Of a stretch of DNA of 64,000 nt, positions 16,511-24,707 are shown in pieces (position 1 is the stretch's first letter; each line of letters begins with the position of its first letter). The notes beneath the pieces were generated by a model. The model worked only from the letters and a program-made list of their open reading frames with translations. It was not told the origin of the DNA and searched no databases. Source of the DNA: Luteolibacter flavescens (lineage in GTDB: Bacteria > Verrucomicrobiota > Verrucomicrobiia > Verrucomicrobiales > Akkermansiaceae); assembly GCF_025950085.1 (NCBI RefSeq), contig NZ_JAPDDS010000004.1, positions 310,001 to 374,000 on the forward strand, written 5' to 3'. The position numbers were made by a program, and so were the translations under genes.

Positions 16511-16615
16511 TGGTGGATGGTGGATGGTGGATGGTGGATGGTGGATGGTGGATGGGAGATGGTGGATGGGAGATGGTGGATGGGAGATGGGAGATGGGAG
16601 ATGGGAGATGGGAGA
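16511..16615. repeat. 7-bp minisatellite, 15 units
   Basis: Six TGGTGGA units are followed by alternating TGGGAGA and TGGTGGA and then five TGGGAGA, all in perfect 7-bp register; a partial unit ends the array. Because 7 is not a multiple of 3, all three frames stay open across it, which creates artificial His/Pro or Asp/Gly/Trp repeats. The array is about 150 bp upstream of the porin start, so its length may affect the porin promoter. Confidence 0.95.
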
Positions 16616-16625
16616 TGGGAAGGGT

Positions 16626-16661
16626 GCCGCAGGCGGAGCGCTGGCTTTAGCCGGCGAGTAT
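16626..16661. repeat. Single copy of the GCAGGCGGAGCGCTGGC repeat
   Basis: This 36-bp unit contains an internal hairpin (GCTGGCTTTAGCCGGC). It is nearly identical to both arms of the doublet at 24602-24702. The rest of 16662-16890 holds no gene or other structure that I recognise. Confidence 0.8.
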
Positions 16662-16890
16662 CATTCGCAGGTGCCGAAGCCGGTGCCCCCGCTTCCATTC
16701 ATGCTTGGGCCTCTCGCCTCCCCATCCCCTCTTCATCTGTGTCTATCCGTGTTCATCAGTGGTTGAAAAAAGCGGCAGTCAGGGTGACTCGGGCGGAATG
16801 AATTCCGCGTTCCCAGGGGTGGGCGAGGCGGGCTTTGCACGGAGACGTGTTGGGGCATTTTGGGGGTCGCGCGGCACGCGGGGTGAGGCG

Positions 16891-16917
16891 GGCCGGTTTG
16901 ATGACCGGCGCTCCCAG
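16891..16917. repeat. Single copy of the TGATGACCGGCGCTCCCAG repeat
   Basis: GGCCGGTTTGATGACCGGCG is a short hairpin unit whose close relatives form the doublet at 30486-30689. Confidence 0.72.
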
Positions 16918-16921
16918 TAGG

Positions 16922-16957
16922 GGAAGAAAAAGGCCGCCCGGGATGGGGCGGCCTTTT
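16922..16957 (-). terminator. Rho-independent terminator for the carboxypeptidase gene
   Basis: On the minus strand AAAAGGCCGCCC (16957-16946) pairs with GGGCGGCCTTTT (16939-16928) and the T run continues as TTTTCTT. It is 32 bp after the stop at 16989. Confidence 0.85.
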
Positions 16958-16988
16958 GAGATCAGAGAGGGAGACTTGCCGGGTGGGA

Positions 16989-18497
16989 TTACTTCTGGCC
17001 GGCGTTGATGAAGTCCACGAGGTCCTTGCGGCCCTTCGCGAGGTCGGGCGGATTCAGGTAGAACATGTGGCCCGCCTCATACTGGGTGTAGCTGATGTTC
17101 TTCTTCGCGGCTTCCGGCAGGTCCAGCAGGTGGGAGACGGAGTAGAGGATGCCATCCGGCGGGGTGGCGAGGTCGGCCATGCCGCCCATGACGAGGATGC
17201 GGAGGTGGGGATTGTCCCGCATGGCCATGGCCAGGCGGTTGCTCATGTTCACGTGGCCATTGCCGCTGCCCATCTTCCACGGGTGGACCTTCGAGGTGAG
17301 GATCTCGTAGGGCGACTCTTCCTTCCAGCCGAGGTCGCTGCCGAGGTAGGAGAGCATGGTAGTGGAGTAGGCGCCGAGCGCGAGGGAGAAGGAGGGATCA
17401 TACTCCGGCATGTCCGACGAGGCATCGGTGGTCGGCCAGGCGACGCGGGCGTCGAAGCGGCCGAGGACCTTGCCTTCCTTTCGCAGCAGCTCGCCGCGGA
17501 AGCGGGTGGGGTCGATGCGCAGGTTTGCCTGCAGGAACATCTCCGCGGGGAGCGTGGTGAGCGCGGAGAGCTTGTCGGCGATGGCCTGGCGCTTCTCCGG
17601 CGCGAGGGTATTCCCGGCGAGCAGCGCCATGGCGTACTCGCCCTTCGCGAATTCGCGGGCCTCCTTCACCAGCGCATCGCGGTCGCCCTTCAGCTTGCCG
17701 TGATAGTGCGCGACGGAGGTGAAGAGCGGGAGGAAGACCTGATAGGAAAGGTCGTCGCCCTGGCCGGAGGAGAGCGTGCGGAAATCCAGCAGCGAGGACA
17801 GCAGCACCACGCCATTCAGCGACATGCCGTAGCGCGACTGCAGGTGAGCGGACAGCCCGGCGACGCGGATGCCGCCGTAGGACTCGCCGAGCAGATACTT
17901 CGGCGAGGACCAGCGCTGGTGCTCCGTGACCCAGCGGCGGATGAAGTCGCTGAGCGACTCGACATCGCCGTCCACACCGTGGAATTCCTCCGGCCTGCCG
18001 TCCTTTTCCACGCGGCTGTAGCCGGTGGTGACGGGATCGACGAAGACGAGGTCCGCCACATCGAGGATGGAAAATTCATTCGAGACGAGGCGCGCGGGCG
18101 GCACGGGAGCCTCGGTGCCATCGCCGGGCAGGTCCACGCGCTTCGGTCCCAGGGTACCGAGGTGGAGCCACACGGCGGAGGAGCCGGGGCCGCCATTGAA
18201 GGCGAAAAGCACGGGGCGCTTCGAGACGTCGGCGACGTCCTTTTTCACGTAGCTCACGTGGAAGACGGAGGCGCGCGGTGAGCCGTCGTCCTTTTCCAGC
18301 ACCAGCTTCGCGGTGGTGACCTGGTAGTCGATCTTCTTGCCGTCGATGGTGACGGAGCCGTCGCGGATCACCGGCTCGGCGGGCTTTTTCTGCTCCTTCG
18401 GTGCCTCGGGCTTTGCCTCAGGCGGCGGGCCGGGCGGTCGTTCCTGGGCGGTGGCGAGGATGGTGGACAGGGCGAGGAGCAAGAGGGACGGGCGCAT
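16989..18497 (-). CDS. Secreted serine carboxypeptidase-like protein, peptidase family S10
   Basis: The protein has 502 residues from ATG 18497 (MRPSLLLLALSTILATAQ signal peptide); the frame extends 23 residues further upstream without function. A Pro/Lys/Glu-rich linker (20-42) precedes the alpha/beta-hydrolase domain. Oxyanion-region NGGPGSS (101-107), nucleophile elbow GESYGG (204-209, Ser206), the acid in GGMADLATPP and the base in EAGHMFY are all present, so the triad is complete. Family S10 enzymes release C-terminal residues at acid pH; bacterial members like this one are poorly characterised, and some act as esterases. It is a monocistronic unit with a terminator, in the envelope or outside the cell. 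Confidence 0.9.
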   Translation of the reverse strand: MRPSLLLLALSTILATAQERPPGPPPEAKPEAPKEQKKPAEPVIRDGSVTIDGKKIDYQVTTAKLVLEKDDGSPRASVFHVSYVKKDVADVSKRPVLFAFNGGPGSSAVWLHLGTLGPKRVDLPGDGTEAPVPPARLVSNEFSILDVADLVFVDPVTTGYSRVEKDGRPEEFHGVDGDVESLSDFIRRWVTEHQRWSSPKYLLGESYGGIRVAGLSAHLQSRYGMSLNGVVLLSSLLDFRTLSSGQGDDLSYQVFLPLFTSVAHYHGKLKGDRDALVKEAREFAKGEYAMALLAGNTLAPEKRQAIADKLSALTTLPAEMFLQANLRIDPTRFRGELLRKEGKVLGRFDARVAWPTTDASSDMPEYDPSFSLALGAYSTTMLSYLGSDLGWKEESPYEILTSKVHPWKMGSGNGHVNMSNRLAMAMRDNPHLRILVMGGMADLATPPDGILYSVSHLLDLPEAAKKNISYTQYEAGHMFYLNPPDLAKGRKDLVDFINAGQK

Positions 18498-18713
18498 ACG
18501 GGATCGGAAACTAGAAGGTTCGGGTGGCTTGTCGATGGGAGAAGCGACGGGCCAGCGGGCATTCATCCAACTTTCCGGGCGGGGGGAGCTGTTAGTGGCG
18601 GGGCTCTTGCGATCCGGGGCGATGGGTGATGCGGGTGTTTCCTGTGGGGTGGGGTTGGGAGAGGGCTGAAATTTCGGGCGGAGGGGCGATGGGGGTGCGT
18701 GGCCTCGCCCTGC

Positions 18714-18734
18714 CGAAGGGACGCAGTCCCTTCG
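18714..18734. repeat. Short palindromic repeat upstream of the esterase terminus
   Basis: CGAAGGGAC and GTCCCTTCG form perfect 9-bp arms around GCA. The rest of 18498-18744 shows no gene. Confidence 0.65.
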
Positions 18735-18744
18735 CTACGAATCG

Positions 18745-19593
18745 CTATAAAGACCGGAGCCAGGTGAGGGCGGCGTCGGGCCAGGCCTTTGCGTCGCGGT
18801 CGCTGCGGAGGCCGTAGCCGTGGCCGCCGGTGGGGTAGAGTAGGAATTTGTGCGGGCGCTTCGCCGCGGTGAGCGCGGCATCGTAGATCTTGCTGCCGCG
18901 GACGAAGCCGGGGTCGTCCTCACTGTGGACGATCAGCGTGGGCGGGACATCCGCCTGCACGTCGAGGCTCGGGGAAAGCCCGCCTTTCCCATCATCGAGA
19001 TACGCGGGATACACGAGGATGGCGAAGTCGGGACGGCAGGCCTGCTTGTCGATGTCATCGACGGCTGCATAGGCACGCTGCCCGAAGCGATTGCTGGCGC
19101 GGGCGGAGAGGTGGCCGCCCGCGGAGAAACCAATGACGCCGAGGCACTGCGGATCCACGGACCACTCCGCGCCGCGCGAACGGACGAGGCTGAGGGCGCG
19201 CTGGAGATCCTGCAGCGCGCCGTCGCGATTACCCGGTGCGCGATACTTCAGGATGAAGGCGGAGATGCCGTGCTTGTTCAGCCACGTGGCGATCTCCGTG
19301 CCCTCCTTGTCCATGGTGAGCCAGGTGTAGCCGCCACCGGGGCAGACGATCATCGCGGGCGCGTCCTTCCCCTCCGCGGGGTAAAAGCTCAGCGTGGGGC
19401 GGCTCACGTTCGTCACGCGCACCGCATCCATGCGCTCGGGCGAGTGAAGCGCCTGCGCTTCCTGCGTCGCGCGGCCCGGCATTTTTCCCTCCGGCCAGAG
19501 GTCGAGCGTGACGCGCGCGGATTTCAGGACCGGGAGATCCTGGGCGGACATCGCGCCGGTGAGGAGCGAGAAGATAAGGAGCGGGAGCTTCAT
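18745..19593 (-). CDS. Secreted alpha/beta-hydrolase, acetylxylan-esterase/BD-FAE-like
   Basis: The protein has 282 residues from ATG 19593, with signal peptide MKLPLLIFSLLTGAMSAQ. The oxyanion strand is MIVCPGGGYTWL (82-92), the nucleophile elbow is GFSAGGH (155-161, Ser157), the acid lies in HSEDDPGF and the base in GGHGYGL. DLWPEGKMPG and SRPTLSFYPAEG at the N-terminus are typical of planctomycete/verrucomicrobial hemicellulose esterases. It likely removes acetyl or feruloyl groups from plant or algal polysaccharide in the periplasm. It is the last gene of a three-esterase minus-strand operon (18745-22959), starting 20 bp after the SGNH hydrolase stop. Confidence 0.87.
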   Translation of the reverse strand: MKLPLLIFSLLTGAMSAQDLPVLKSARVTLDLWPEGKMPGRATQEAQALHSPERMDAVRVTNVSRPTLSFYPAEGKDAPAMIVCPGGGYTWLTMDKEGTEIATWLNKHGISAFILKYRAPGNRDGALQDLQRALSLVRSRGAEWSVDPQCLGVIGFSAGGHLSARASNRFGQRAYAAVDDIDKQACRPDFAILVYPAYLDDGKGGLSPSLDVQADVPPTLIVHSEDDPGFVRGSKIYDAALTAAKRPHKFLLYPTGGHGYGLRSDRDAKAWPDAALTWLRSL

Positions 19594-19613
19594 GTGAATG
19601 GGAAGGAGGCTTG

Positions 19614-20687
19614 TCATTTATCTTCCGCCTTTGCCTTTGCGCGGGCTTGCTCCAGCAGTGCGTGGACGGTCGGCCACGTGACGGCGAGGCTCGGCTCGGC
19701 CTGCGGGTGGATGCCATCGGCCACGGACTTTTCGAAGCGCTCGCGGTCGTCCTTCATCATCTTCGCCCAGGCCGGGAAGTGGTCGGCAAGGGGGAGGCCG
19801 TTTTCTTTCGCGTAGCTACGATAGACATCGTAGTAGGACTCCAGCTCGGGCCGGTCGGTGGCGTATTTCTTCGCCGGATTCGATGGCGAGTCCCAAGCGG
19901 GATTCATGGTTTGGAGGACGATGTCCACCTGCGGATTCTGCCCGCGCAGGGACTTCACCATCGCGTCGAGATTTGCCCGGGATTTCTCGCGGGAGATCTT
20001 GTGCTTGGTCGCGGCGTCATTGGCGGAGAATTCGATGAAAACGAGGTCGGGCTTCCGGTCCAGCACGCGTTTCTGGAGATTGGCCACGCCCCAGTTCGAG
20101 TGCATGCCCGCCTGCGCGGCATTCGCGAAGGTGACCTGGCCGGGGAATTCCTTGTCGAAGTATTCGCGCAGCGCCTTCGCCCACGCGCCATTGATCGAGA
20201 GACTGGTGCCATACACCACCACGGTCTGCTTCTCACTGGCTTGCAGGCGCTTGAAGACATTCACGGGGAGCGGGGCTTCCGCTGCGGGAATGGTATCCCG
20301 GTCTCCGGATTCGGGAGGAATGGACACCTGCATTGATCCATCGGCGGAGAAAGCGAATGAAGTCACAGGGATGGAAACTTCCAGGCCCTTCACCGGGCGA
20401 TGGGCGGGAGTGGTCATGAGTCGCAGGTAGCTGATCTTTCCAGTGCTCTTTTCCATGGTCGCGACGAGGTCCAGGCCTTTCCTCAACGGGTGATATCGTG
20501 TTTCGAGATCGGGATTCTCGCGGGTGGAATAATGCCGCTCTTCGCCTGCCGCGCCGTGCATGGCCAAGGTCTCGGCGGCGGACGCGTAGCTGCTGCCGGG
20601 GGTGATCATTCGTGCTTCATCAGCCCGCAGTTGAAGGATCGCGGAAAGGAAGACGGCGGTTCCTGTCAGGATGGTTCCGGGCTTCAT
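19614..20687 (-). CDS. Secreted SGNH/GDSL-type esterase
   Basis: The protein has 357 residues with signal peptide MKPGTILTGTAVFLSAILQLRA. Residues 22-150 form a beta-rich N-terminal domain; the SGNH domain follows: block I VVYGTSLSINGAW (the usual GDS is GTS), block II Gly in ANAAQAGMHSNWG, block III EFSANDAA with Asn, and block V DGIHPQ with Asp and His. This matches SGNH-hydrolase family members that deacetylate carbohydrates. It acts in the periplasm or outside. It lies between two other esterase genes in the same direction; the upstream spacer of 58 bp contains a strong hairpin. Confidence 0.86.
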   Translation of the reverse strand: MKPGTILTGTAVFLSAILQLRADEARMITPGSSYASAAETLAMHGAAGEERHYSTRENPDLETRYHPLRKGLDLVATMEKSTGKISYLRLMTTPAHRPVKGLEVSIPVTSFAFSADGSMQVSIPPESGDRDTIPAAEAPLPVNVFKRLQASEKQTVVVYGTSLSINGAWAKALREYFDKEFPGQVTFANAAQAGMHSNWGVANLQKRVLDRKPDLVFIEFSANDAATKHKISREKSRANLDAMVKSLRGQNPQVDIVLQTMNPAWDSPSNPAKKYATDRPELESYYDVYRSYAKENGLPLADHFPAWAKMMKDDRERFEKSVADGIHPQAEPSLAVTWPTVHALLEQARAKAKAEDK

Positions 20688-20695
20688 CGGTCCTA

Positions 20696-20721
20696 CCTCT
20701 GGGCGGTTTCACGCCCAGAGG
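20696..20721 (-). other. Strong intercistronic hairpin in the esterase operon
   Basis: CCTCTGGGCG and CGCCCAGAGG are perfect 10-bp arms around a 6-base loop, between the stop at 20746 and the start at 20687. No T run follows on either strand, so it looks like an mRNA stabiliser or attenuator and not a terminator. Confidence 0.6.
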
Positions 20722-20745
20722 AAAGCTGGAAGTCATGTCACCCCG

Positions 20746-22959
20746 TCACGGGTCCGTGCGGAAGGGCGCGGCGGGCAGGCCGGCGGAGTTCCGGAGATTC
20801 GCGGAGGAAGGATTGTCCGCCCAGGCGTAGCGGACGTAGGCGGGGCGCGGGACTTCGGGGCTGGACACGATGACCTTGTCGCCGTCCTCGATCTCGGCAT
20901 CGGCCCAGACGAACTTGCGGTCGTCGCCCGCGATGGCGAAGTGCCTCAGCGCGCCGTCCTTTGCCACAAGCCCGTCCGCGATGTGGTCGAAGTGGAGGAC
21001 CACGCGCCCGTCCTCGATCTCCGACATCCTGAAGACGGGGCCGGAATGGATGACATCCTTCCTACCATAGGCATCGTACATCGCGAGTCGCGCGAGACGC
21101 AGTCCGACGTCCTGCTTGTTCCGCGGGTGGACGTCCTTCTCATCACCGATGTCCAGGGTGACGGCCATGCCGGTGTGGGGCAGGGCGAGCGTGGATGCCT
21201 GCGCCTCGCGCATGGTGGCCAGGCTGCTGTCCGCGGGCTGGTCCTTCACCGCCTTGTGCGAGGCTAGCTGGACATACAGGAAGGGGAAATCGCCCAGGCC
21301 CCAGCGCGTGCGCCAGTCCGTGACGAGCGCTCGCTGGAGCGCGGGGTAGAGTTGGCGCGTGCCCCCGTTCGACTCGCCCTGGTACCAGATGACGCCGCGG
21401 ATGCCGTAGGGGATGACGGGTGCGATCATGCCATTGAAGAGCACGGCGGGATTGTGTTGGTCGCGGAGCGGGTCGGGGTGGGCAGGGGCGCGGCCCTTGC
21501 GATCGGAGGCGAGCCACCGGGTCATGGCGTTGCCGTATTTCTCGAAGGACGCCGGATCATCGCGGTAGGCGATGAACTTCGTCCGGAAGGCATCGCGCAG
21601 GGGCTTGAGCGCGGGCTCCCCCGCGAGCTTGTCGCTGCTGATCCATGCCTCCGCAGTGCTGGCCCCGTAGGCGCAGGTGATGAGGCCGACGGGCACGCCG
21701 AGTTCCTTCTGGAGCTCGCGGGCGAAGAAGTAGGCGACGGCCGAGAAGTCACCCGCGGTCTGCGGCGTGCATGCGGTCCATGTGCCCTCGATCTCGGGCT
21801 GCGGGTCCTCGCGCATCGTCCACTCGGCCTTGAACTCGCGGATCCGCGGGTGATCCGCAGCGGCCACCTCGCGCTCCCAATCCGTCACGCCGGCGAAATA
21901 ACGCTTTGCTGTTTTCGCGAGCGTGAAGTCCATGTTCGACTGGCCGGAGCAGAGCCACACCTCGCCGACCAGCACGTCCTTGAAAGTCCGCTCACCCGCA
22001 CCCGTCACCTTCAGCACATGCGGCCCGCCCGCGGGCAGCGGTGGCAGGTCGATGCGGAAGTTCCCGTCCTCATCGGACTTCGTGCTGACATTGTCCCCGT
22101 CGATGCTGGCGACGACGAGGGTGTCCGGCGCGGTCTTCCCCCACAGCGGATTCGCCTTGTCGCGCTGGAGCACCATGCCATCGCCGAAGATGCGCGGCAT
22201 CCAGAGGCCGGTGGCGAGCAGATGGTCCGCGAGATCGGTCTTGAGCAGCGCATTTGCCAGCACGGAGGCGTTCAGCTCCGCGCCCGCGGGAGCCGGATGC
22301 GTGTGGTCTCCCGGGGCGAAGATCGCGGTCGTCCTTTCCTTGCCGAGCGGCTGGTAGCGGTCGGCGAGAAGCGAGTGGAAGTCGATGAATGTCGCGCCTT
22401 CCTTCTCCGCGGACTGTCTTGCCCACAGACTGTAGCCATCGGTATCGCGGGTGATGCTGCCGCCCTTCCAGATATTCCGCGGGATCGGCGAGAGCACGAT
22501 GGGTGTCGCGCCCTTCTCCTTCGTGTCGGCGATGTATTTCCGGAGATACCAGCCGTAGCTGCGGACGGTCTCCGGCTTGCCATCGGTCTTGCGGATGATG
22601 TCTTCGGTCTCGTCGCCGGTTCCCTTGAGCGAGGCCCGGCAGCGGTCGTCATTGATCGGCCCGCCGTCATTGTGGCCGAATTGCATGAGGACGAAATCGC
22701 CTGCGCGGAGGTTCGCCATCACCGCGTCCCAGCGGCCTTCTGTTAGAAACGTGCGACTGCTGCGCCCACCGATCGCCCGGTTCACCACCTCGATTCCCGC
22801 GGGGTCGAAGTGCGCCACCAGCGGATCGCCCCAGCCCTTCTGACCCGCGGTGTGGTTCCGCACCGTGGAGTCGCCGATGATGTAGAGCGTCGGCTTCGCC
22901 CAAGCCGCCGCGGTCAGGAAAGTGCAGCACGCGAGGATGAGGCGCAGTGGATTTAGCAT
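20746..22959 (-). CDS. Two-domain acetylesterase: CE12-like SGNH domain fused to sialate-O-acetylesterase domain
   Basis: The protein has 737 residues with signal peptide MLNPLRLILACCTFLTAAAWA. Domain 1 (about 22-255) is a rhamnogalacturonan-acetylesterase-like SGNH hydrolase: IGDSTVRNH (Ser31), RAIGGRSSRTF, MQFGHNDGGP and GDHTHP. Domain 2 (about 258-720) is a SASA/sialate O-acetylesterase-like unit: MPRIFGDGMVLQRD, GEVWLCSGQSNMDF (Ser near 340), IWYQGESN and DIGDEKDVHP. Both catalytic sets are intact, so one exported chain can remove acetyl groups with two specificities, probably from pectin- or xylan-type polysaccharide. It is the first gene of the three-esterase operon. The fusion is close to full length for both families. 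Confidence 0.9.
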   Translation of the reverse strand: MLNPLRLILACCTFLTAAAWAKPTLYIIGDSTVRNHTAGQKGWGDPLVAHFDPAGIEVVNRAIGGRSSRTFLTEGRWDAVMANLRAGDFVLMQFGHNDGGPINDDRCRASLKGTGDETEDIIRKTDGKPETVRSYGWYLRKYIADTKEKGATPIVLSPIPRNIWKGGSITRDTDGYSLWARQSAEKEGATFIDFHSLLADRYQPLGKERTTAIFAPGDHTHPAPAGAELNASVLANALLKTDLADHLLATGLWMPRIFGDGMVLQRDKANPLWGKTAPDTLVVASIDGDNVSTKSDEDGNFRIDLPPLPAGGPHVLKVTGAGERTFKDVLVGEVWLCSGQSNMDFTLAKTAKRYFAGVTDWEREVAAADHPRIREFKAEWTMREDPQPEIEGTWTACTPQTAGDFSAVAYFFARELQKELGVPVGLITCAYGASTAEAWISSDKLAGEPALKPLRDAFRTKFIAYRDDPASFEKYGNAMTRWLASDRKGRAPAHPDPLRDQHNPAVLFNGMIAPVIPYGIRGVIWYQGESNGGTRQLYPALQRALVTDWRTRWGLGDFPFLYVQLASHKAVKDQPADSSLATMREAQASTLALPHTGMAVTLDIGDEKDVHPRNKQDVGLRLARLAMYDAYGRKDVIHSGPVFRMSEIEDGRVVLHFDHIADGLVAKDGALRHFAIAGDDRKFVWADAEIEDGDKVIVSSPEVPRPAYVRYAWADNPSSANLRNSAGLPAAPFRTDP

Positions 22960-23017
22960 CCCGCGACGATGGAGGAGGGGAGGGGGCTTGTCGCGTTACC
23001 TGTATGGGGGAGGGAAC

Positions 23018-23632
23018 TCAGGGGGAGCCGGGCCAGGCCTGCATGGCGAGGGTGGCGATGGCTTCGAGGTCCTTCGGCGTGGCACCGTCGCGGGCCTGGA
23101 TGGACATGCCCTGCTGGACGGTGACGTAGAAGCGGGCGAGCGCTTTCACGTTCGTGCCGCGGGGGAGGTCGCCCTCCTTGATGCCGCGCTGGAGGCGCGC
23201 CTCGAGAAGTTGTTGCGATTTCTTCCGCTCGCTGAGGACGATCTCGCCGAGACCGGTGACACCCTCGCTGGCGACGGCGGAGAGGACGACCATGCAGCCG
23301 CCGGGGCCCTGCGGGCAGGCGAGGGATCGGGCGGAGCAGCGGAGGAAGGACTCGATGCCATCACGCGCGGTGGGGCCGGACTCCAGCGCGGCGGTGAGCA
23401 TCGGCATGCCACGCTCGCCATAGTGTCGGATGGCCTCGGCGTAGAGCTGCTCCTTGCTGCCAAAGGCGGCGTAGAGGCTGGGCGAGCCGATGCCCATGGC
23501 CTCGCACAGGTCCGTCATGGAGGCGGCGGTGAATCCCTTCTGCCAGAAGACGCGGGTGGCCGCCTCCAGTGCCGCGGTGCGGTCAAAGGAGCGGGGTCGC
23601 CCGCGGGTGCCGGTGGTGGATTTCTCGCTCAT
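23018..23632 (-). CDS. TetR/AcrR-family transcriptional repressor
   Basis: The protein has 204 residues. The N-terminal helix-turn-helix is clear: RGRPRSFDRTAALEAATRVFWQKGFTAASM, then LCEAMGIGSPSLYAAFGSKEQLY. The C-terminal ligand-binding domain has CxxGPGGCMVVLSA-like ACPQGPGGCMVVLSAVAS and an FYVTVQQGMSIQARDGA segment, as in YcdC/NemR-type regulators that sense reactive electrophiles or metabolites through cysteines. It is divergent from the SDR gene with 109 bp between them, holding a strong palindrome near the SDR start. It most likely represses both itself and the SDR gene until an inducer binds. Confidence 0.9.
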   Translation of the reverse strand: MSEKSTTGTRGRPRSFDRTAALEAATRVFWQKGFTAASMTDLCEAMGIGSPSLYAAFGSKEQLYAEAIRHYGERGMPMLTAALESGPTARDGIESFLRCSARSLACPQGPGGCMVVLSAVASEGVTGLGEIVLSERKKSQQLLEARLQRGIKEGDLPRGTNVKALARFYVTVQQGMSIQARDGATPKDLEAIATLAMQAWPGSP

Positions 23633-23667
23633 GTCACTATTTCTGTGCCGATCAATCTATAAATCGG

Positions 23668-23696
23668 TTGACGTCCGGCGGCAAGCGGATAAGGAC
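23668..23696 (+). promoter_or_regulatory. Putative sigma-70 promoter of the SDR gene
   Basis: TTGACG (23668-23673) and TAAGGA (23691-23696) are 17 bp apart and 45 bp upstream of the SDR start codon. The -35 is near-consensus, the -10 weak, as expected for a repressed promoter. Confidence 0.5.
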
Positions 23697-23718
23697 TTCT
23701 GTGTCGAACGATACAGAA
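23697..23718. promoter_or_regulatory. Palindromic operator for the TetR-family repressor
   Basis: Arms TTCTGT-x-TCG and CGA-x-ACAGAA are perfectly symmetric over 22 bp and begin right after the -10 hexamer, so binding would block initiation. A related half-site, TTCTGTGCCGATC, lies at 23641-23653 just upstream of the tetR start. TetR proteins usually bind palindromes of 15-22 bp between divergent genes. Confidence 0.72.
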
Positions 23719-23741
23719 ATAAGAATCACAACCAAGAGATC

Positions 23742-24485
23742 ATGAGCACTTCATTGACAGGCAAGCGGGCATTGGTGACGGGAGCGAGCCGTGGCATCGG
23801 CGCGGCGATCGCGAAGGCGCTGGCGGCGGAAGGCGCGAGCGTGGCGATCACCTACGAGCGCTCCGCGGAAAAGGCGGCGGAGGTGGTGAAGGAAATCGAG
23901 GCAGCGGGTGGCAAGGCCGTGGCCTTCGCGGCGAACAGCGCGGACCCGCAGGCGGTGCGCGGCTCGATCGACCAGACGGTGGCGGCCCTCGGCGGGCTGG
24001 ACATCCTGGTGAACAACGCGGGCATCGCGCGTCAGGGCAGCTTCGAGGAGATCTCACTGGAAGACATCGACGCGCTGCTGAACGTGAATGTGCGCGGCGT
24101 GATCCTGGCGAGCCAGGCGGCCATCCCGCACCTCGGCGAGGGCGGACGCATCATCAGCATCGGCAGCGGCCTGGGCGAGCGCGTCCCATTCAGCGGGGTG
24201 ACGGTGTATTCCGCGACGAAATCCGCGCTGCGCTCGCTGACGGCGGGTCTCTCCCGTGAGCTGGGGCCGAAGGGCGTGACGGTGAATCTGGTGCAGCCGG
24301 GCTCGACGGACACCGACATGAATCCCGCGGACGGCGAGGGCGCGGCGGCGCAGAAGAGCGCCATGTCCCTGGGCCAATACGGCACGCCGGAGGACATCGC
24401 CGCCGCGGTGGTCTTCCTCGCCGGACCGGGTGGGAAGCAGATCACGGGCACCACCATCACGGTGGATGGCGGCGCGATCGCGTGA
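23742..24485 (+). CDS. Short-chain dehydrogenase/reductase (SDR), 3-oxoacyl-ACP-reductase-like
   Basis: The protein has 247 residues from ATG 23742 with an AAGAGA ribosome site; longer reading into the divergent region is not needed. Classical SDR motifs: cofactor loop TGASRGIG (13-20), NNAG (about 91-94), the catalytic set with Ser in ISIGSG, YSATK (Tyr and Lys) and PGSTDTDMN. It uses NAD(P)H to reduce a carbonyl in the cytoplasm. The position next to a TetR repressor with a clear operator suggests inducible detoxification or metabolism of a small carbonyl compound and not housekeeping fatty-acid synthesis. A terminator follows. Confidence 0.92.
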   Translation: MSTSLTGKRALVTGASRGIGAAIAKALAAEGASVAITYERSAEKAAEVVKEIEAAGGKAVAFAANSADPQAVRGSIDQTVAALGGLDILVNNAGIARQGSFEEISLEDIDALLNVNVRGVILASQAAIPHLGEGGRIISIGSGLGERVPFSGVTVYSATKSALRSLTAGLSRELGPKGVTVNLVQPGSTDTDMNPADGEGAAAQKSAMSLGQYGTPEDIAAAVVFLAGPGGKQITGTTITVDGGAIA

Positions 24486-24512
24486 TGCGCCGGGTGAGGT
24501 TCTTGTGGAGTG

Positions 24513-24556
24513 AAAGACCGGGGCTTCCTTTTTCGGGGTCTCCGGTCTTTCTTTTC
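24513..24556 (+). terminator. Rho-independent terminator of the SDR gene
   Basis: AAAGACCGG (24513-24521) pairs with CCGGTCTTT (24542-24550), followed by CTTTTC. A second small hairpin, AACTACGG/CCGTAGTT, follows at 24562-24583. Confidence 0.75.
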
Positions 24557-24601
24557 TCGGGAACTACGGGAGACGCCGTAGTTGGATTTGATCAAGGATT
24601 G

Positions 24602-24702
24602 GCGCAGGCGGAGCGCTGGCTTTAGCCGGCGAGTATACTTCGTAACCCCGGCCCGGCGTGGCAATACTCGCCGGCTAAAGCCAGCGCTCCGCCTGCGGCG
24701 CC
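24602..24702. repeat. Inverted doublet of the GCAGGCGGAGCGCTGGC repeat
   Basis: A 35-bp unit at 24602-24636 is repeated inverted at 24664-24702 with nearly perfect pairing, leaving a 27-bp loop. The right arm ends six bases before the stop codon of the EF-hand gene. A third copy is at 16626-16661. Confidence 0.9.
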
Positions 24703-24707
24703 TTGAA

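Noticed and set aside
16511-16615. CRISPR array
   Set aside because: The repeats are contiguous 7-bp units without spacers, and no cas gene is present. No other direct-repeat/spacer array was seen.
16357-16698. His/Pro/Ser repeat protein on the minus strand across the minisatellite
   Set aside because: The repeat of 7 bp keeps all frames open, so the reading is an artefact; there is no plausible start context or domain.
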